Positions 51,814-60,120 of a stretch of DNA of 64,000 nt are shown one piece after another. A program made the position numbers and the translations under genes. The DNA comes from Brachybacterium tyrofermentans. Lineage in GTDB: Bacteria; Actinomycetota; Actinomycetes; Actinomycetales; Dermabacteraceae. The DNA is taken from NCBI RefSeq assembly GCF_014897585.1, contig NZ_JABUXW010000004.1:1-64000 (forward strand), read 5' to 3'. Positions within the stretch are counted from its first letter, which is position 1, and the number at the start of each line of letters is the position of its first letter. Below the pieces are notes generated by a model. That model had not been told where the DNA came from, made no database searches, and saw only the letters and a program-made list of their open reading frames with translations.

Positions 51814-52191
51814 TCAGCCCCGATCCCCCGCCGTGGCCACGTGCCGGGCCTGGGCGATGAGCACGCCCTGCAGCGGCAGCCGCCCCAGAGCGATGGCCCG
51901 CGTCCGCGGCCGGGTCCCGCGCCAGTCGTAGGCCATCTGGAGGTTCGCGGGGAACACCGCGACGAACAGGGCCACCGCCGCGATCCCGCCCAGGCGCCGG
52001 GTGCGCGGCACGGCCAGCAGCCCGGCCACCCCGAGCTCCGCCACTCCGGAGGCATAGGTGTAGGCCCGGGCCGGCCCGGGCAGCGCCGTCGGCACGATGC
52101 CGTCGAAGGTCTGCGGCCGCGCGAGGTGCGCGACACCCGCGCCGCCGAGCAGCACCGTCAGGAACGCCGCGGTCCTCCGCCCGCCGCTCAT
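51814..52191 (-). CDS. DoxX-like small membrane protein
   Basis: A 125-residue protein with four hydrophobic spans: AAFLTVLLGGAGVAHLARPQTFDGIVPTALPGPARAYTYASGVAELGVAGLLAVPRTRR matches DoxX-like proteins with the H-L-x-x-P motif. Function in actinobacteria is uncertain, possibly redox or lipid related. Its ATG overlaps the stop of the VOC gene by four bases. Confidence 0.82.
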   Translation of the reverse strand: MSGGRRTAAFLTVLLGGAGVAHLARPQTFDGIVPTALPGPARAYTYASGVAELGVAGLLAVPRTRRLGGIAAVALFVAVFPANLQMAYDWRGTRPRTRAIALGRLPLQGVLIAQARHVATAGDRG

Positions 52192-52919
52192 GCGGTCACC
52201 CCGGGAGAGGGCAGCACGCAGAACTCGTTGCCGGAGGGGTCCTTGAACACCCTCCAGGGCAGGTCGCCCCAGTCGTGGCGGAGCTCGCGGCCACCCCGCT
52301 CGACGATCTGCTCGGCGATCTCGTCGGCGTCATCCCCGGGCTCGAGGCGCACGTCCAGGTGGATCGGGTTCTTGGCCTCGGGGGCCTTGGGCGCGGGCTC
52401 CGAGTACAGCGACAGCAGCGGACCGCGCAGGGACGGATGCCGCAGGGACCGCGGCGCCTGCCCGGCCACCTCGACCCAGCCGGTCAGCCACGCCCAGAAG
52501 TCAGCGTCGCGCTCCGGATCGGAGGAGTCCAGCGGCAGCGCGGCGATCGGCCCGGTGCCGACGAACTCCTCCCGATCCTCCATCACGCAGAACGCCCCGC
52601 CTTCAGGATCGGCGAGCACGATCCACGGCACCTCGCCCTGCCCGATGTCGAGGTCGCCCGCCCCGAGCTCCCGCAGCCGCGCCGCGACCTCCTGCTGCTG
52701 CTCACCACCCCGCAGATCCAGGTGCAGGCGCTGCGGCGACGTGGGCGGCTCCGGCACCCGCACGAAGCACAGGTCGAGATATGCCGTGCCGTCGAGGTCG
52801 AGGCGGGTCTCGACGATGTCGGGCTCCGCGGTCAGCGTGGTGGTGCCCAGCGCCGCCTCCCAGAAGCGGCCGAGGCGAACGGGGTCGGTGGCATCGATGC
52901 CGAGGTTCTCCAGGAACAT
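52188..52919 (-). CDS. Two-domain VOC/glyoxalase-fold protein
   Basis: A 243-residue protein with two VOC modules. The first begins LENLGIDATDPVRLGRFWEAALGT and ends PWIVLADPEGGAFCVM; the second has PLDSSDPERDADFWAWLTGW and ends PWRVFKDPSGNEFCVLPS. Such proteins are annotated as glyoxalase or bleomycin-resistance-like and may bind or detoxify small molecules; no specific substrate can be given. It is coupled to the DoxX gene and follows the GNAT gene by 39 bases. Confidence 0.87.
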   Translation of the reverse strand: MFLENLGIDATDPVRLGRFWEAALGTTTLTAEPDIVETRLDLDGTAYLDLCFVRVPEPPTSPQRLHLDLRGGEQQQEVAARLRELGAGDLDIGQGEVPWIVLADPEGGAFCVMEDREEFVGTGPIAALPLDSSDPERDADFWAWLTGWVEVAGQAPRSLRHPSLRGPLLSLYSEPAPKAPEAKNPIHLDVRLEPGDDADEIAEQIVERGGRELRHDWGDLPWRVFKDPSGNEFCVLPSPGVTA

Positions 52920-52958
52920 CGAACCAGTCTCCCGGCCGGCGGCATCCGGCGTCCAGCC

Positions 52959-53771
52959 CTACTGTCCCGACGAGCCCTCCCGCCGCACCCACGGCGTGGT
53001 CGTGGAGACGGCCACCAGCCCCGAGCGCTCGAGGATGGGGCGGGAGAACCGCGTCGAGTCGCTGTGCAGGTACCGGTAGCCCGCCTCGAGCGCGGACCTG
53101 GCGCGGGCGGCGGTGAGCGCACGGTAGATCCCGCGGTGCCGGAACTCGGGCAGCGTCGCCCCGCCCCAGATCCCCACGAACTCCGTGCCCGGTACGGGGA
53201 TCAGGCGACCAGCGCTCACCGGCCGGCCGTCGACCTCGGCGACCCACTGCTGCGACCCGTCGTCCCGGGCGAGCAGCGCGACCAGGGAGTCGGCGCGGGA
53301 GCCGTCGACCTCGTTCCCGAAGGCGCGGTCGGTCATCGCGCTCACGGCGCGCACGTCGGCCTCCTCGACGGCTCGCCGCACGCGCACCCCCTCGGGAATC
53401 CGCCCGTCGCCGACGAGCCCCTCGAGCGGGCCGATCATGATCGACTCCGTCTCCTCGGCCACGAAGCTGTGCTCGGCCAGCGCATCCTCGAGTCCCGGTG
53501 CATCGTCGTGTCCGCGACTCTTCCACTCGATCTCCCGCACGGACCCGTCCTCGACGAAGTGCGCAACCGCCGCCTCCACCAGCCGACGCACCTCCTCGCC
53601 CCCGGCACCCCCGAGGTCGCGATAGGTCACGAACCCCCGACCTCCCGTGAGCCGTACGAGCCACAGCGGCCCGTGCCGCGCCACATCGAGCGCGCCGTCG
53701 AAGTCCGCCTCCTCGCGCAGCTGCTCGTCATAGGCGGCGAGCAGCTGCGCGAGGGTGGGATGTGCGCTCAC
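52959..53771 (-). CDS. GNAT-family acetyltransferase
   Basis: A 270-residue protein whose C-terminal half is a GNAT domain: VRVRRAVEEADVRAVSAMTDRAFG, WVAEVDGRPVSAGRLIPVPGTEFVGIWGGATLPEFRHRGIYRALTAARARSALEAGYRYLHSDST. The N-terminal half is a degenerate GNAT-like region. The substrate is unknown. The GTG start overlaps the stop of the GxGYxYP gene by four bases. Confidence 0.85.
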   Translation of the reverse strand: MSAHPTLAQLLAAYDEQLREEADFDGALDVARHGPLWLVRLTGGRGFVTYRDLGGAGGEEVRRLVEAAVAHFVEDGSVREIEWKSRGHDDAPGLEDALAEHSFVAEETESIMIGPLEGLVGDGRIPEGVRVRRAVEEADVRAVSAMTDRAFGNEVDGSRADSLVALLARDDGSQQWVAEVDGRPVSAGRLIPVPGTEFVGIWGGATLPEFRHRGIYRALTAARARSALEAGYRYLHSDSTRFSRPILERSGLVAVSTTTPWVRREGSSGQ

Positions 53772-55804
53772 GCGGTCTGCGCGAACAGGTCGAAGAACTC
53801 GTCGGCGAGGAGCACCTCGACGTCGTCGGGGAGGCCCTGCACGAGGGCGACCACGTCGCTCGGCGTCCAGTTCCAGGCGTTGATGAGGCCGGCCAGGAAC
53901 AGCGGGCCGTCCCCGTCGTGCTCCTGGATCCGCGCGAGCAGCTCGGAGCGGAACTCCTCGACCCCGCCGGGCGGATAGAAGGTGCCGATCAACGGCACCG
54001 CCGCGCCGGGATCGGAGATCTCCCCGGACTCGTCGGTCTGGATGATGCCGCGCAGCTCGACGTCCTCGGCGTAGGACTCCAGCACCCAGTCCGGCAGGAC
54101 CGGCGGGGCGCCGCCGGGCACGGGCGTGGAGTAGGCGTAGACCACGTCGAGCCCGGTGCGCTTCTGGTACTGCCCGGAGAGCTGCGTGAACACCGCGAGC
54201 TCGTCCTCCGGCCAGGAGTCCCCGTACGTGTAGCCGGCGCCCGAGGGCCCGCACACCAGCAGGTCGTTCTCCGTGGCAGAGGTCTGGAAGTGGTGCAGCA
54301 GCGCCGGACCGATGTCCTCCAGCAGCGGGGAGACGGTCCAGTTCATCGGCACGGCGCCGCGACCGGGGTCGTCCCACAGCTCGCGCATGTGCCGCTGGCA
54401 GTACTGGATGTTGTCGCCCTCGCCGATGGTGAGGGTCAGGTAGGTGCGGTTCTCCGGTGCGGCCGTCGACCGCGCCGAGGGGGTGGCGCGGGTGCTCGCC
54501 CGGATCGCCGAGAGCACGCTCGCGTTGGCGTAGTAGTCCGCCGCCACGACGATCACCCCGGCCCGGCTGCACAGCTCGACGCCGGACCACTCCCCCGAGA
54601 CGTCGTTCGAGAACCAGCCCGCGTAGACGGTGCCGGGATCGACCTGCTCCAGGAGATCCTCGAACTGGCTCCCGCTCGCACCCGAGGGCGGCAGCCAGCT
54701 GACCAGCGCCCCGGTCGCGACCGAGAAGTCCCGGAAGGAGGCGAAGGGCTCGACGCGGGTGGGCGCCTGGTCGGTCGCGGAGATGACGAACTGGTTCTCC
54801 ACCTCGATCGCGGCGCTCACGGCCGACGTCCCCGCAGGGACCTCGACGCGGTAGATGAACGACCCGCCGCCGTCGGCGAAGCGCAGGCCCTCCTTCGTCG
54901 AGGAGCCGCTGCCGTCGAAAAGGAACGGGGTCTCCTCGTCGGTGCCGGGCACGAAGGAGGCGAGCACCGCGCCGTCCGCGGTCACCTCGACGGCGTGCAC
55001 GGCGGGGCCCCAGCCGTCCTGGGGGAAGGCGTCGCTCAGGCGCAGGAAGATCGCGTCGGCGCCGAGCGAGCCCGAGAGGTCGACGGTGTACGTGTCAAGG
55101 TTCGAGGAGTCGGTGACCCGTTCCTCCTCGCGCAGCAGTTCGGTCCACGTGATCCCCTCGACGGTGACCGTGTGCGTGGGCGGCAGGCCCACGAGCACCT
55201 CATGGGTGCACTCCGGCCAGAGGGTCGACATCGCCCAGTCGTGCACCGCGGCGGGATCGTCCTCGAAGCGGCCGGTGAGGTCCTCGAGCACGCTCAGTCC
55301 GTGCGCTCGCACCTGCTCGGCGCTCGCGACGACCCCGCCGCGCAGGCCGGCGATCGTGGTGGCGAGGTTGATCGTGTGCGGGGAGTCGATGTCGTAGACG
55401 ACGGCCCCGGCGACGCGGTCGCGGTAGGTCTCGAGCAGGGAGAACGGGTCCTCGACCCGGGTCGCCCGCACGGGCAGGTCGGGGATCCAGGTCTCGTCGA
55501 CGGGGTCGAGGATCAGGTAGATCTCGGGACGGTCGCGGTTCACGAGCCCCTGCAGGGAGATCAGCAGCAGGCGGTCGAAGCCGTCGAGCTCCCGGACGTC
55601 CGCGACCACGATCTTCCCGGTCGCGCTGACCATCGGGAACACATGCCCGCGCTTCCAGTGCACGGCTCGGGCATCCGGGGGCCCGCCGGCGAGGGCCGGA
55701 GCACCCATGCCGGCTCCGAGCGCCGCGGCGCCCACGGATCCCGCGAGCACCGCGCGGCGGGTGACGGGGTGGGAGGGCTGGGCATGATGCAGGTCGGACG
55801 TCAT
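53768..55804 (-). CDS. Secreted GxGYxYP-domain protein (putative glycan hydrolase)
   Basis: A 678-residue protein with a Tat signal, THPVTRRAVLAGSVGAAALGAGMGAPALA-like, at the N-terminus. It contains the family signature GPSGAGYTYGDSWPE, with an extra beta-rich domain of about 150 residues (VTVEGITWTELLREEERVTDSSNLDTYTVDLSG onward) inserted between the N-terminal and signature regions. GxGYxYP proteins are suspected glycoside hydrolases, mostly uncharacterised. A LacI-type palindrome in its upstream region suggests sugar-responsive control. Confidence 0.83.
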   Translation of the reverse strand: MTSDLHHAQPSHPVTRRAVLAGSVGAAALGAGMGAPALAGGPPDARAVHWKRGHVFPMVSATGKIVVADVRELDGFDRLLLISLQGLVNRDRPEIYLILDPVDETWIPDLPVRATRVEDPFSLLETYRDRVAGAVVYDIDSPHTINLATTIAGLRGGVVASAEQVRAHGLSVLEDLTGRFEDDPAAVHDWAMSTLWPECTHEVLVGLPPTHTVTVEGITWTELLREEERVTDSSNLDTYTVDLSGSLGADAIFLRLSDAFPQDGWGPAVHAVEVTADGAVLASFVPGTDEETPFLFDGSGSSTKEGLRFADGGGSFIYRVEVPAGTSAVSAAIEVENQFVISATDQAPTRVEPFASFRDFSVATGALVSWLPPSGASGSQFEDLLEQVDPGTVYAGWFSNDVSGEWSGVELCSRAGVIVVAADYYANASVLSAIRASTRATPSARSTAAPENRTYLTLTIGEGDNIQYCQRHMRELWDDPGRGAVPMNWTVSPLLEDIGPALLHHFQTSATENDLLVCGPSGAGYTYGDSWPEDELAVFTQLSGQYQKRTGLDVVYAYSTPVPGGAPPVLPDWVLESYAEDVELRGIIQTDESGEISDPGAAVPLIGTFYPPGGVEEFRSELLARIQEHDGDGPLFLAGLINAWNWTPSDVVALVQGLPDDVEVLLADEFFDLFAQTA

Positions 55805-55875
55805 CGTCGACTCCTGATCGGGTGAGAGGGATCTTGAGGCTAACCGCCCTCAGTGCACCGTGGGAAGCATTTCGC

Positions 55876-55887
55876 TGAACCGGTTAA
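55876..55887 (-). promoter_or_regulatory. LacI-type palindrome upstream of the GxGYxYP gene
   Basis: TGAACCGGTTAA contains the perfect palindrome AACCGGTT with a central CG, the usual form of LacI-family operators. It lies about 72 bases before the start at 55804, near a TAGCCT -10-like box (55837-55842, minus strand). No LacI gene is in the window. Confidence 0.4.
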
Positions 55888-55955
55888 TGACGGGGACGGC
55901 GGACCGCTCGTGATCGATCCCCGGTAATTCAGTGGACCCCGGCATCGCGCGCCTC

Positions 55956-55961
55956 TACGGT
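55956..55961 (+). promoter_or_regulatory. -10-like box for the RIO kinase operon
   Basis: TACGGT matches the TANNNT pattern of this window. Transcription would start near 55968, giving a leader of about 40 bases before the leader peptide start at 56011. No firm -35 is visible. Confidence 0.4.
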
Positions 55962-56010
55962 GGATCCATCGCCGCCCCGGACGGGACGGCCCCGAGGGAA
56001 GGAGGACCAG

Positions 56011-56064
56011 ATGGTTGTCACCGCGCTGACCCCTGCAGTCCTCCGTTCCACCCCGACCTGCTGA
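56011..56064 (+). CDS. Leader peptide upstream of the RIO kinase gene (17 residues)
   Basis: MVVTALTPAVLRSTPTC is preceded by a strong ribosome site, GGGAAGGAGG at 55996-56005, better than that of the kinase gene. It ends 31 bases before the kinase ATG. The position suggests a regulatory leader; the terminal Cys could report cysteine supply. Function is inferred only from position and the ribosome site. Confidence 0.45.
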   Translation: MVVTALTPAVLRSTPTC

Positions 56065-56095
56065 GCATCTCGCAGGTCCTCCCTCAGGAGACCCC

Positions 56096-56995
56096 ATGAC
56101 CCCGTCCTTCGATCTGGACGCCTTCTTCGCCCGTTCCCTGCTCACCGCCACCGTCGCCGAGCTCGACGACGACCAGCGCTGGTCCACCTGGCCCGAGACC
56201 GCGCACACCATGGACCGCGGCCCGCAGCCCTTCCCCGCCTGGATCGTCCAGCACGACGGGGCGATCGACTCCGAGCTCGGCATCCTCAAGACCGGCAAGG
56301 AGGCCGATGCCTTCCTGCTCGAGCGCGCCCTGCCCGAGGAGCTGCTCACCGGCTCTCCGGGCGAGGCCACCCTAATGGTCGCCAAGCGCTATCGCGCCCC
56401 GGAGCACTCCTCGTTCCACCGCTCCCATGAGTACTCCGAGGGCCGCCGCGGGAAGGACACCCGCGAAGCCCGCGCCATGGCCAAGGGCACCGCCTTCGGG
56501 AAGCAGGTCGCGGCCGCCCAGTGGGCCCGCACCGAGTTCGACGTGCTCAACCGTCTGTGGGAGGCGGGCCTGCCGGTCCCCTACCCGATCCAGATCGTCG
56601 GCACCGAGGTGTGCATGGAGTTCATCGGCACGGACGACGAGCGCGGGGCGGTCGCCGCGCCGCGCCTGCAGGAGACCAGCCCCGACGCGGCCACAACCAC
56701 GCGCTGGGCGGCGCGGCTGCGCGACGTGGTCATCGACCTCGCCGGGCTCGGGCTGGTCCACGGCGACCTCTCGCCGTACAACATCCTCATCGACTCCCGC
56801 GCCGAGGTGCCGGATCCGGTGATCATCGACGTCCCCCAGGTCATCGACCTGATCGCGAATCCCAAGGGACCCGAGTTCCTGCGCCGCGACTGCACGAACG
56901 TGTGCACCTGGCTGCTCGCGCACGGGGCGTCACCGACGGCCGCGGACCCGGAGGAGTGGTTCGCGGAGTCCATGCGCCGCTGGGAGACCCCATGA
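56096..56995 (+). CDS. RIO-type serine protein kinase
   Basis: A 299-residue atypical kinase. Conserved parts are GILKTGKEADAFLLE, with the ATP-binding loop, LMVAKRYR, AAAQWARTEFDVLNRLWEAGLPVPYPI, the catalytic loop LVHGDLSPYNILI and the metal-binding IIDVPQVIDL. It probably phosphorylates itself or a protein in the cytoplasm; bacterial targets are unknown. AGGAG precedes ATG 56096. Its stop overlaps the start of a nucleotidyltransferase gene by four bases, and a leader peptide precedes it. Confidence 0.9.
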   Translation: MTPSFDLDAFFARSLLTATVAELDDDQRWSTWPETAHTMDRGPQPFPAWIVQHDGAIDSELGILKTGKEADAFLLERALPEELLTGSPGEATLMVAKRYRAPEHSSFHRSHEYSEGRRGKDTREARAMAKGTAFGKQVAAAQWARTEFDVLNRLWEAGLPVPYPIQIVGTEVCMEFIGTDDERGAVAAPRLQETSPDAATTTRWAARLRDVVIDLAGLGLVHGDLSPYNILIDSRAEVPDPVIIDVPQVIDLIANPKGPEFLRRDCTNVCTWLLAHGASPTAADPEEWFAESMRRWETP

Positions 56996-57828
56996 TCACC
57001 GGTGCCCGCCTGCAGGAGGTCGCCGAGCGAGTGGCCGCCGTGCAGGGGATCCGCGCTGTCACCCTCGGAGGCAGTCGCGCCCGGGGGACCCATCACGCCG
57101 ATTCCGACGTGGACCTCGGCCTCTACTACGAGGCGTCCGAGCTCGATCTCCCCGCCCTGCGCGAAGCGGCGACCTCGATCGTCGGCTCCCCGGTCGACGT
57201 CGCGGGGCCGGGCGGCTGGGGCCCCTGGGTCGACGGCGGCGCCTGGCTCACGATCGACGGCACCCCCGTGGACCTGATCCTGCGGGACGTGGACCGGGTG
57301 CGCGAACAGTGCCGTCGTGCCCGGCGCGGCGAGTTCGCCGTCCACCACCAGACCGGGCATCCCCTCGGATACGTCGACATCGCCTATGCGGGCGAGGTCG
57401 CCACCTGCCGACCTCTGGTCGATCCCCGAGGCGTCCTCGAGGAGCTCCGCCACGGCCTGGACCCGTATCCCGCTCCCCTGCGCGATGCCCTGGTCGAGCA
57501 GCTCCGGACGGCGGAATTCCTCGTCGGCGGTGCCGCGAAGGTGACGGGCCGCGGCGATGTCGCCTACCTCCAGCTGTGCTGCGCGACGTCCCTGATGTGG
57601 TGCGCGCACGCCTGGCACGCCGATGCCGGCGCGTGGGTGACGACCGAGAAGGGCCTCGTGCCCGCGGTCGACCGCCTCCCCCTCGAGACCCAGGATTTCG
57701 CGAGTCGAGCGACAGCCGCGCTGTCCACGATCGGTCAGGACCTCTCGGAGCCCGCGCTCACCGCGGCGGTGCGCACCGTGCGTGCGCTGATCACCACGGC
57801 GCAGGAGTCGCTGGCCGACGGGCGCTGA
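56992..57828 (+). CDS. Nucleotidyltransferase-fold protein coupled to the RIO kinase
   Basis: A 278-residue protein. TLGGSRARGTHHADSDVDLGLYYE is the pol-beta nucleotidyltransferase motif G-S-x-x-x-G...D-x-D, and VDLILRDVDRV holds a further acid. The C-terminal helical half resembles DUF4037, found in kanamycin-type or uncharacterised nucleotidyltransferases. It could transfer AMP to a protein, RNA or small molecule. Coupling to the RIO kinase (ATGA) suggests a shared target or a regulator/effector pair. Confidence 0.83.
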   Translation: MITGARLQEVAERVAAVQGIRAVTLGGSRARGTHHADSDVDLGLYYEASELDLPALREAATSIVGSPVDVAGPGGWGPWVDGGAWLTIDGTPVDLILRDVDRVREQCRRARRGEFAVHHQTGHPLGYVDIAYAGEVATCRPLVDPRGVLEELRHGLDPYPAPLRDALVEQLRTAEFLVGGAAKVTGRGDVAYLQLCCATSLMWCAHAWHADAGAWVTTEKGLVPAVDRLPLETQDFASRATAALSTIGQDLSEPALTAAVRTVRALITTAQESLADGR

Positions 57829-57853
57829 GCTCCGACCCCTCCGAGCTCCCGGC

Positions 57854-58327
57854 TCATCCCCGTCGGCCGAAGGGCCACCAGCGCCGACGGGGCCGTCGGC
57901 CCTCGACCGCGGTCTCGGCCCGCGCCGGTTCGCGGTCGGCCGTCGCGGCGCGCAGCTCCCGCCAGCGCTCCACGGCGTCATCGGGATCCATCTCGGGAGC
58001 CATCACACGGGCCAGCGGGTTCGCACGACGATCATCGTGCACCCGCTGGGTGAACTCGGTCGCGAACTCGCGCACGGACTGCTCGCTGGGCAGCTCGACG
58101 AGGGTGTCGTCGCGGCGCTCGTACTCGCGGCGCAGCAGCATCACCACGGGCAGCAGCGCGTCGCGGTCCACGTCGTCCTCGGCGAGGCGCTGCCGGATCC
58201 ACCAGTCGGGATCCGGGGAGGCCGGCAGGTCCAGCGGCTTGCCGGTGCCGGGCAGGTCGTCGAAGTCGCCGCGGGCGATGGCCTGCTCGAGCTCGCTCTG
58301 GACCCGGGCGTCGTCCCGCGAGCTCAT
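57854..58327 (-). CDS. DUF1992 (DnaJ-C28-like) protein
   Basis: A 157-residue cytoplasmic protein. SELEQAIARGDFDDLPGTGKPLDLPASPDPDWWIRQRLAEDD is the core DUF1992 sequence, as in YhdN and the DnaJ-subfamily-C member 28 domain. It ends in a basic tail, RRPRRRWWPFGRRG. Function is unknown. It is the last of three genes joined by four-base overlaps. Confidence 0.88.
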   Translation of the reverse strand: MSSRDDARVQSELEQAIARGDFDDLPGTGKPLDLPASPDPDWWIRQRLAEDDVDRDALLPVVMLLRREYERRDDTLVELPSEQSVREFATEFTQRVHDDRRANPLARVMAPEMDPDDAVERWRELRAATADREPARAETAVEGRRPRRRWWPFGRRG

Positions 58328-58812
58328 GGCCCGTCCGCACCCTCGGCGAGCAGAGCGAGCCGGTCGAGCGAGGCTCGCAGATTCTCGGCGGTGTAGCCGG
58401 CGGCCTTGGCCAGACGCTTCTCGTCGGTCAGCTGCGACCAGTCGTAGGTGTGGGTGACCAGGGTGCGCCGGGCATCGAGCTCCTCGAGCTCCCAGCCCCA
58501 GCGGTGCCCGGGCGGCTCCTGGCCCTCCGGCGCCGGCATCCAGGCGATCTCGCGACCCTCGGAGAAGGCGACGACATGGTTCTCGCGCACTCCCCCGTTG
58601 CGGTTGGTCATCACGAACACGTCGCCCAGCGCCGTGACCCGCTGCCCGGTGGCGGCCTCGGCGAGGTTGTCGTTCCCGTCCCAGCGCGGCTGCTCCGCCG
58701 GATCGGCGATCAGGGCGAAGATCGCTCCGGCGGAGGCGGCGATCTCCCGGGACGCACGGACGACGCGATCTGCCGGGGTGGTCCCTGCTCCGGTGCTCTC
58801 ACTCATGGTCAC
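58324..58812 (-). CDS. SRPBCC-fold (polyketide cyclase/START-like) protein
   Basis: A 162-residue hydrophobic-ligand-binding fold: VVRASREIAASAGAIFALIADPAEQPRWDGNDNL at the N-terminus, then WGWELEELDARRTLVTHTYDWSQL and a C-terminal helix NLRASLDRLALLAE. The ligand is unknown. The GTG start at 58812 overlaps the stop of the beta-propeller gene by four bases and follows GGAG; the in-frame ATG at 58806 would remove two residues. Confidence 0.86.
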   Translation of the reverse strand: MTMSESTGAGTTPADRVVRASREIAASAGAIFALIADPAEQPRWDGNDNLAEAATGQRVTALGDVFVMTNRNGGVRENHVVAFSEGREIAWMPAPEGQEPPGHRWGWELEELDARRTLVTHTYDWSQLTDEKRLAKAAGYTAENLRASLDRLALLAEGADGP

Positions 58813-60026
58813 ATCATCTCCTCGGCGCGGGTGGTGTCGTCGAAGACGTCGATCGACCCCGCGTAGTTCGCGACCCAGATGCGGCGCTGAGTCGGTTCGT
58901 AGGTGACTCCGATCGGGTTCTGCCCGACCTCCACCGTCTGGATCTCCTCCATCGTCTCCGTGTCGAACTTGGAGACGGTGTTCGCGTAATAGTTCACCAC
59001 GTACAGGGCGAGGCCGTCCGGCGAGATCGTCATCGAGCGCGGCTCGCGGCCGGTCTCCGCCTCCCGGAGCACCTCGCCCGTCGCCGGGTCGAGCTCGAGC
59101 AGCCGGTCGGAACCGGACTCGGTGAGGTACATGCGGCTCGCATCCGGCGAGAGCACCAGGTGGCGGGGCTTGCGACCGGTCTCCAGCACCAGCTCGCTCT
59201 CGCCGGTCACCAGGTCGAGCTTGTACAGCTCGTCGGCGTACATCGCGGTCACGTAGGCGGTGCGGTTGTCCGGCAGCACCACGCTGCCGCGCGGGGCGGA
59301 GTCCACCGGGATCTGGCTGGTCTCGACGCCCTCGTCCAGGTCCACGACGGAGACGCTCGAGTCGCACCAGTTCGAGACCAGGGCGATGCTGCCGTCGGGC
59401 GAGAGGGAGATGAACTTCGGGACCCGGCCGACCTCGATGACCTGGTCCCACTGTCCGCTGGCGAGGTTCAGGCGGTACACGGCGGAGTTCCCGATCGCGT
59501 CGCCGTTCGTGCAGTCGTCGGTGGCCTTCGCGCCCGCTCCGGGGCCCTTGAGCCGGTACTGGGACACGTACGCATAGGCGCCGTCGGGCGAGAACACCGC
59601 CTCCACCGGGGCGCCCTGCGTGGCGCCGGCCCGATCCTCGAACCCGAACTCGGACAGGTCCACCTCGTCGGAGACGGTCGCGGTCAGCTCGAGGGTCTCC
59701 GCGTCGTACAGCGTCGAGCTGTGGCTGTACATCATGTTGTTCGCGATGACGGTGCCGCCCGGACCGGCGACCACGGACTTCGGCGTGATGTCCCCCGTGA
59801 TCCGGGTGCGGTCGTCCATGCGGGTGGAGTTGGACGGGTCCCCCGGCGGCAGCAGCGACGTTCGGTGCGCGGCCGCGTCCCGCTCCTGGGCGGGAGCCGA
59901 GGCGTTGGCGAGCAGGCCCGTGAGCATCCCGCCGGACATGATGACGGCCATGATCGCGATCATCATGGTGAACTGGTCATGCGGCCGCCCTGGCCGCAAC
60001 GATCTCCTACGATGCCGTGCCTGCAC
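58809..60026 (-). CDS. Membrane-anchored YVTN beta-propeller protein
   Basis: A 405-residue protein. After a basic N-terminus, one hydrophobic segment (about 20-42, FTMMIAIMAVIMSGGMLTGLLA) anchors it. The outside part is a seven-bladed propeller with repeats such as ARGSVVLPDNRTAYVTAMYADELYKLDLVTG, RHLVLSPDASRMYLTESGSDRLLELDPATGEV and RSMTISPDGLALYVVNYYANTVSKFDTET. Its partner is unknown. GAGGGG precedes the GTG start at 60026. It heads the operon with the SRPBCC and DUF1992 genes. Confidence 0.87.
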   Translation of the reverse strand: MQARHRRRSLRPGRPHDQFTMMIAIMAVIMSGGMLTGLLANASAPAQERDAAAHRTSLLPPGDPSNSTRMDDRTRITGDITPKSVVAGPGGTVIANNMMYSHSSTLYDAETLELTATVSDEVDLSEFGFEDRAGATQGAPVEAVFSPDGAYAYVSQYRLKGPGAGAKATDDCTNGDAIGNSAVYRLNLASGQWDQVIEVGRVPKFISLSPDGSIALVSNWCDSSVSVVDLDEGVETSQIPVDSAPRGSVVLPDNRTAYVTAMYADELYKLDLVTGESELVLETGRKPRHLVLSPDASRMYLTESGSDRLLELDPATGEVLREAETGREPRSMTISPDGLALYVVNYYANTVSKFDTETMEEIQTVEVGQNPIGVTYEPTQRRIWVANYAGSIDVFDDTTRAEEMM

Positions 60027-60120
60027 GCTGGTCCCCCTCGGCCGGTGGCCACGAACCTAGGCCGAGGAGAGCCCGTCGGCGCGGAGCCGACGAGACCTGG
60101 GCGTGTCGCCGGGGCCGGCC

